A DNA stretch of 7,644 bases, taken from Clostridia bacterium. Its GTDB lineage: Bacteria > Bacillota > Clostridia > Oscillospirales > Acutalibacteraceae. The notes beneath the pieces are model-generated. The model searched no databases. It was given only the letters and a program-made list of their open reading frames with translations, and was not told the DNA's origin. Below are positions 5,686 to 7,644 of the stretch, piece by piece (within the stretch, counting starts at the first letter, position 1; the number at the start of each line of letters is the position of its first letter). The position numbers and the translations under genes were made by a program. The stretch is from contig CAAEVU010000007.1 of the NCBI GenBank assembly GCA_900759575.1, positions 1 to 7,644 of the forward strand. The letters run 5' to 3'.

Positions 5686-6363
5686 TTATTGTACTTCACT
5701 GAGAAAAGCCACGGCCTTACCAATGATACGCACCTTGTTCATGTCCTCCCCTGTATAGACCCAAGGGGAATATTTGGGATTTTCCGCTTGAAGTACAATC
5801 TGGTTTTCGTACAGGTATACACGTTTCAAGGTGGCGAAAGATTCCTCCGATCTATCGTCCACCAAGACAGCAGCGATTTCCCCGTTTTCCACTTCATTCT
5901 GCTGGCGGACATATACAATGTCTCCGTCATTGATACGGGCACCTATCATACTGTCTCCCTTGCATTTTAGGGTAAAGTCACAGTTTATTCCTTCGGGAGC
6001 ACGGTCATAATTCTCAATGTTTTCCTGGGCAAGAATCGGCTCTCCGCAGGCGATGATACCCAGCCTGGGAACCTCCTGAGTTTTAGGGAGGGGCATCAAG
6101 TTGGGGATGGAAGCGATCAGGGAAGAAGTAGTAAAGCTCGGATCTCGCTCAATAGGCGCTGTCGGGACTCTGCCGGTCAATGTGTTCATATCCACGTTGT
6201 AAAAGTCCGCGAAAGCCTCCAAAACTTCGATTTCCGGCTCCCGCTTCCCCGTCTCGTACATTCCAATGGCGCTGCGGGACATATTCAACTGATCTGCAAG
6301 CTGCTGTTGGGTCAGGCCTTTGCGCTTACGTAAGTAGGTGAGCATATCGCTCAACGCTGCCAT
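5686..6363 (-). CDS. CI/LexA-like phage repressor, self-cleaving (225 aa)
   Basis: The lysogeny repressor. An XRE helix-turn-helix spans residues 4-65: LTQQQLADQLNMSRSAIGMY is the helix pair, followed by ETGKREPEIEVLEAFADFYNV. After a linker, residues 98-225 are a peptidase S24 domain. They contain the scissile region IIACGEPI (C106-G107, a Cys-Gly site as in P22 c2), S138 in KGDSMIGARINDGDIVYV, and K180 in FATLKRV as the catalytic dyad. All parts needed for RecA-stimulated self-cleavage are present, so induction by DNA damage is expected. Start: ATG 6363 has AAAGGAGG with a 7-nt spacer. An in-frame ATG at 6417 would place the start inside the promoter, so it was rejected. Divergent from the Cro-like gene across a shared operator region. 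It heads the minus-strand series repressor-lipoprotein-PH-integrase, likely one lysogenic operon. Confidence 0.93.
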   Translation of the reverse strand: MAALSDMLTYLRKRKGLTQQQLADQLNMSRSAIGMYETGKREPEIEVLEAFADFYNVDMNTLTGRVPTAPIERDPSFTTSSLIASIPNLMPLPKTQEVPRLGIIACGEPILAQENIENYDRAPEGINCDFTLKCKGDSMIGARINDGDIVYVRQQNEVENGEIAAVLVDDRSEESFATLKRVYLYENQIVLQAENPKYSPWVYTGEDMNKVRIIGKAVAFLSEVQ

Positions 6364-6388
6364 TCGCTTCCCTCCTTTCTTAGGTCTC

Positions 6389-6417
6389 ATATTAGCACAA
6401 AGCGTGTCACAAGTCAA
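6389..6417 (-). promoter_or_regulatory. Repressor promoter (lysogenic, PRM-like)
   Basis: On the minus strand TTGACT (6417-6412) and TAATAT (6394-6389) are separated by 17 nt, about 26 nt ahead of the repressor ATG. A TGTCAC half-site (6405-6410) lies inside the spacer, so the repressor or the Cro-like protein could act on this promoter directly. Confidence 0.75.
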
Positions 6418-6426
6418 TGAAAATTT

Positions 6427-6441
6427 GTCACGAAATGTGTT
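6427..6441. promoter_or_regulatory. Probable operator O2 (imperfect)
   Basis: GTCAC (6427-6431), a 5-nt gap and GTGTT form a partial inverted repeat of the same spacing as O1. It sits just upstream of and overlaps the -35 of the Cro promoter, between the two divergent promoters. A third, single TGTCAC half-site is at 6405-6410. Confidence 0.5.
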
Positions 6442-6468
6442 GACAGACAGGGGAGACCTTGCTATAAT
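6440..6468 (+). promoter_or_regulatory. Consensus promoter of the Cro-like gene (PR-like)
   Basis: TTGACA (6440-6445) and TATAAT (6463-6468) are both perfect consensus hexamers at 17-nt spacing, so this is a very strong promoter unless repressed. It drives the Cro-like gene and the overlapping small membrane peptide. Confidence 0.9.
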
Positions 6469-6474
6469 GAAAAT

Positions 6475-6489
6475 GTCACAAAAAGTGAC
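6475..6489. promoter_or_regulatory. Probable operator O1 (perfect)
   Basis: GTCAC, AAAAA, GTGAC: a perfect 5-bp inverted repeat with a 5-nt centre, covering the expected transcript start of the Cro promoter. Repressor bound here would block PR. The half-sites and 15-bp size fit a dimeric XRE-type repressor. Assignment to this repressor is inference. Confidence 0.65.
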
Positions 6490-6506
6490 TTTAGGAGGTG
6501 AGGCTT

Positions 6507-6761
6507 ATGGAACGAGAGATTGCGGAACGTCTTAAAAAGGCGCGGGGGGATATTCCACGGGAAACCGTTGCAAAAGCGGTTGGTGTAACGATTTCTGCCA
6601 TATCCATGTACGAAAACGGGCAACGGATCCCGCGGGATGAAATCAAGGTAAAACTGGCCGACTATTACCAAACCACAGTACAGGCCTTATTTTATGGCAA
6701 CTTATGTCACGATATGAGACTAAAATTAAGGTGGAGGGTGAGAGGAGGTGAGAAGGGGTGA
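6507..6761 (+). CDS. Cro-like XRE-family DNA-binding protein (84 aa)
   Basis: A small helix-turn-helix protein, presumably the counter-repressor of the switch. The HTH covers residues 3-62: ERLKKARGDIPRETVAKAVG, then VTISAISMYENGQRIPRDEI and KVKLADYYQTTVQALFYG. Start: ATG 6507 has GGAGGTGA, 8 nt from GGAGG. The in-frame GTG at 6498 lies inside that ribosome site. After residue 64 the typical domain ends, but the frame runs on for 20 basic residues (RLKLRWRVRGGEKG). This tail is encoded by DNA holding a fourth operator-like site (6706-6720) and the ribosome site of the next ORF, so its sequence may be shaped by those. The stop overlaps the GTG start of the next ORF (GTGA, 6758-6761), implying translational coupling. 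Divergent from the CI-like repressor. Confidence 0.87.
   Translation: MEREIAERLKKARGDIPRETVAKAVGVTISAISMYENGQRIPRDEIKVKLADYYQTTVQALFYGNLCHDMRLKLRWRVRGGEKG
6706..6720. promoter_or_regulatory. Possible fourth operator-like site inside the Cro-like gene
   Basis: GTCAC, 5 nt, GAGAC matches the O1 pattern at 9 of 10 half-site positions. It lies about 240 bp from O1, inside the 3' part of the Cro-like gene and 38 nt ahead of the small-peptide start. It could be a distal operator for looping, or chance. Confidence 0.35.
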
Positions 6762-6838
6762 TTTGGTTAAAAGAAAAATGGCCAGAGATGTTGGCTTTAG
6801 CGCTTGCAACAGTAGCCCTGGTTAGAACGTTCTTATAA
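6758..6838 (+). CDS. Small hydrophobic membrane peptide A (26 aa)
   Basis: The peptide begins MIWLKEKWPE and ends MLALALATVALVRTFL: a short amphipathic charged head and one membrane-spanning segment (residues 11-26). Start GTG 6758 has GGAGGTGA (6744-6751), 9 nt from GGAGG. It overlaps the Cro-like stop by four bases (GTGA), so it should be co-transcribed from the strong PR-like promoter and translated by coupling. Its stop lies 17 bp past the stop of a convergent homologous peptide on the other strand (6822-6938). Size, charge pattern and position next to a lysogeny switch resemble type I toxin peptides or very short holin-like peptides. I know no named family that it matches. Confidence 0.6.
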   Translation: MIWLKEKWPEMLALALATVALVRTFL

Positions 6839-6938
6839 GTGCGATCAGGGAGATGATGACGGCTAGAATATCCACTCCCTTATCTTTGAACCATTCCCAA
6901 AACTCATGTTTTTTCCGTGCGGAATCTTTCGCTTTCAT
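6822..6938 (-). CDS. Small hydrophobic membrane peptide B (38 aa), convergent homologue of A
   Basis: The peptide has a basic head MKAKDSARKKHEF, then WEWFKDKGVD and a membrane helix ILAVIISLIALIRTF. Aligned without gaps with peptide A over 23 positions (W-[LF]-K-[ED]-K ... L-A ... A-L-[VI]-R-T-F), ten residues are identical and most others conservative. This suggests common origin. Start ATG 6938 has only a distant AAGGA (about 13 nt), so translation may be weak or controlled. The frame stays open further upstream, but that stretch is antisense to a better-looking plus-strand frame and was not included. No clear promoter was found ahead of it. It ends tail to tail with peptide A (17-bp overlap), so the two transcripts would pair at their 3' ends. 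Confidence 0.5.
   Translation of the reverse strand: MKAKDSARKKHEFWEWFKDKGVDILAVIISLIALIRTF
6824..6833. repeat. Palindrome AGAACGTTCT shared by both peptide genes
   Basis: A perfect 10-bp palindrome in the 17-bp overlap of the two convergent ORFs. It is read as AGA-ACG-TTC (Arg-Thr-Phe) on both strands, so both peptides end in the same tripeptide from the same DNA. It may also help 3' end formation or RNA pairing; no T run follows, so it is not by itself a terminator. Confidence 0.8.
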
Positions 6939-7274
6939 GATTCTACGGCTATCCTTCTGTACTATCTGTTTGAGATTCTGTATGACACAGAGGGATACAA
7001 AAAGCTGGAAGCGGCCGGGAAAGCGGCCCATCCGGGAGAGAGAGGATGGGTACGTAGGAACCGGAACCATCTGCTGTATCAATATCTAAAGGAGCAGTTT
7101 GGCATAACGGAATATCGCCATTTTGACCGCTGCTCCCTTCTGACGCCCGAGATACTCGGGCAGATCATCCTCACCAGAAACGATCTGGCCCATCGTGCGG
7201 ATACCTCCAGAGTTAACGAGATGATGTACCACCATCTGCTGCCGATTTTGCAGGGTGTGCTGAGCGGGAAATAA
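6906..7274 (+). pseudogene. 5'-truncated HEPN-like protein fragment
   Basis: An open frame of 122 codons with protein-like composition from about residue 13 (STAILLYYLFEILYDTEGYK) to the end (VNEMMYHHLLPILQGVLSGK). Residues 90-97 read TRNDLAHR, the R-N-x3-H motif (R91, N92, H96) typical of HEPN ribonucleases. It lies between two predicted helices, as in that fold. HEPN domains act in toxin-antitoxin, abortive-infection and RNA-processing proteins. The first ATG (6906) has no ribosome site and lies antisense to membrane peptide B, and no other ATG occurs before the end region. The true N-terminus therefore seems to be missing, and the likely junction is near 6940. A 17-bp hairpin (GCCCGAG/CTCGGGC, 7145-7161) lies within it. 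It could instead be an intact gene with an unusual start. The HEPN call rests on the motif alone. Confidence 0.4.
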
Positions 7275-7439
7275 TTAGGCAGCGCTGCTATGGAACCGTC
7301 CACCCTGTCTTTGGAAAGCACCGGCAGCCGATCCGGCCCCGTGGGCAGGTGCCCTCATGGTGAACAAACAGGTCCGGCAAAAGCCGTTCCACTTGGTTTC
7401 CTGGATTGCCAGGGTGCTCGCTTTCAGCTGGGACTATAG
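7275..7439. other. Intergenic or decayed sequence, nothing firm
   Basis: No frame reads convincingly here. A 10-bp palindrome (GCAGCGCTGC, 7279-7288) and a small GC hairpin (about 7438-7454) are the only structures seen. It may be the degraded N-terminal part of the MmcQ-like gene that follows, but I could not align it. Confidence 0.4.
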
Positions 7440-7644
7440 GGGGCGGAGCCCCTTGATGCAGTCGACCGCAAGTGCGACCCCATTGTCATCGGGTCGCTGA
7501 AAAGCAGCCCGGATTTTTCTCCGATTACCACATGAGTGAGTCCAGTTGGATTACCGTCGCCCTGGATGGCAGCGTGCTGGATGGACGGATCAAAACGCTC
7601 TGGATATGAGCCGTGACGAGACCATGGCAATAATAAGAGGAAAA
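7440..7644 (+). pseudogene. MmcQ/YjbR-like C-terminal remnant, two frameshifts
   Basis: Three frames join into a chain typical of the end of MmcQ/YjbR proteins (small DNA-binding-fold proteins of unclear function). KCDPIVIGSLKSSPDF is read at 7470-7517, SDYHMSESSWITVALDGSVL in the next frame at about 7520-7579 and on through DGRIKT to 7597, and LDMSRDETMAII from 7600. The family landmarks KCDP, YHM and W-I-x-V-x-L-D-G are in the right order and spacing. The first shift falls in the T run at 7514-7518, the second near 7597-7600. Each looks like loss of one base. A stop (TAG, 7437-7439) precedes the first segment. The N-terminal half is not recognisable. A sequencing error could mimic one shift, but two shifts plus a stop favour a pseudogene. 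It may continue beyond the window. Confidence 0.5.

Noticed and set aside
6364..6417. ATG at 6417 as the repressor start
   Set aside because: It overlaps the -35 of the repressor's own promoter; ATG 6363 has AAAGGAGG at ideal spacing.
6939..7082. 86-residue version of membrane peptide B
   Set aside because: The extra 48 residues are antisense to the better plus-strand frame and show no domain; the 38-residue form begins with a basic head typical of small membrane peptides.
7145..7161. Hairpin GCCCGAG-ATA-CTCGGGC as a terminator
   Set aside because: No T run on either side and it lies inside a coding-like frame.

Overview
The window looks like a chromosomal segment of a Gram-positive anaerobe of class Clostridia, probably of the Oscillospiraceae/Ruminococcaceae type. 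The basis is sigma-A style promoters with 17-nt spacers, strong GGAGG ribosome binding sites, frequent GTG/TTG starts, a B. subtilis-like NdoA/MazF, and moderate GC. This placement is inference; no taxonomic marker is present. The window divides into a housekeeping part (1-2910), an integrated element with a phage-like lysogeny module (about 2960-6840), and a decayed part (about 6840-7644).

Housekeeping part. A SEC-C metal-binding protein (minus, 176-673) is divergent from cca, the CCA-adding tRNA nucleotidyltransferase (plus, 821-2179). Next comes an apparently solitary mazF/ndoA endoribonuclease (minus, 2236-2586). A tRNA-Ala(GGC) follows (2832-2907) with its own consensus promoter and an intrinsic terminator.

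Element. Just downstream of the tRNA lie two sets of short direct repeats, then a tyrosine recombinase with an N-terminal zinc ribbon (minus, 3100-4233). All of the next three genes are also on the minus strand: a bacterial PH-domain protein (4462-4914), a lipoprotein with a coiled coil and EPTPTP repeats (5029-5631), and a CI/LexA-like self-cleaving repressor (5686-6363). A divergent promoter pair with GTCAC-N5-GTGAC operators separates the repressor from a small Cro-like XRE protein (plus, 6507-6761). This is the lysogeny module of a temperate phage or integrative element, with the two accessory genes sitting where superinfection-exclusion lipoproteins are found in some Gram-positive phages. 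No structural, replication or conjugation genes follow, so the element appears truncated or is a minimal remnant.

Two features are not explained by standard annotation. First, the gap upstream of the integrase carries, on the plus strand, a near-perfect promoter followed 79 nt later by an intrinsic terminator, with no coding potential. This is a candidate small RNA, and 36 nt of it recur exactly in the next intergenic gap. Second, the Cro-like gene is translationally coupled (GTGA overlap) to a 26-residue hydrophobic peptide. That peptide faces a 38-residue hydrophobic peptide on the other strand. The two look homologous, converge tail to tail, overlap by 17 bp, and share a 10-bp palindrome that encodes Arg-Thr-Phe on both strands. 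This resembles a symmetrical type I toxin-antitoxin-like locus.

Decayed part. From about 6940 on there is a 5'-truncated reading frame with a HEPN-like R-N-x3-H motif (to 7274). It is followed by the C-terminal part of an MmcQ/YjbR-like gene broken by frameshifts (about 7440 to the window end).
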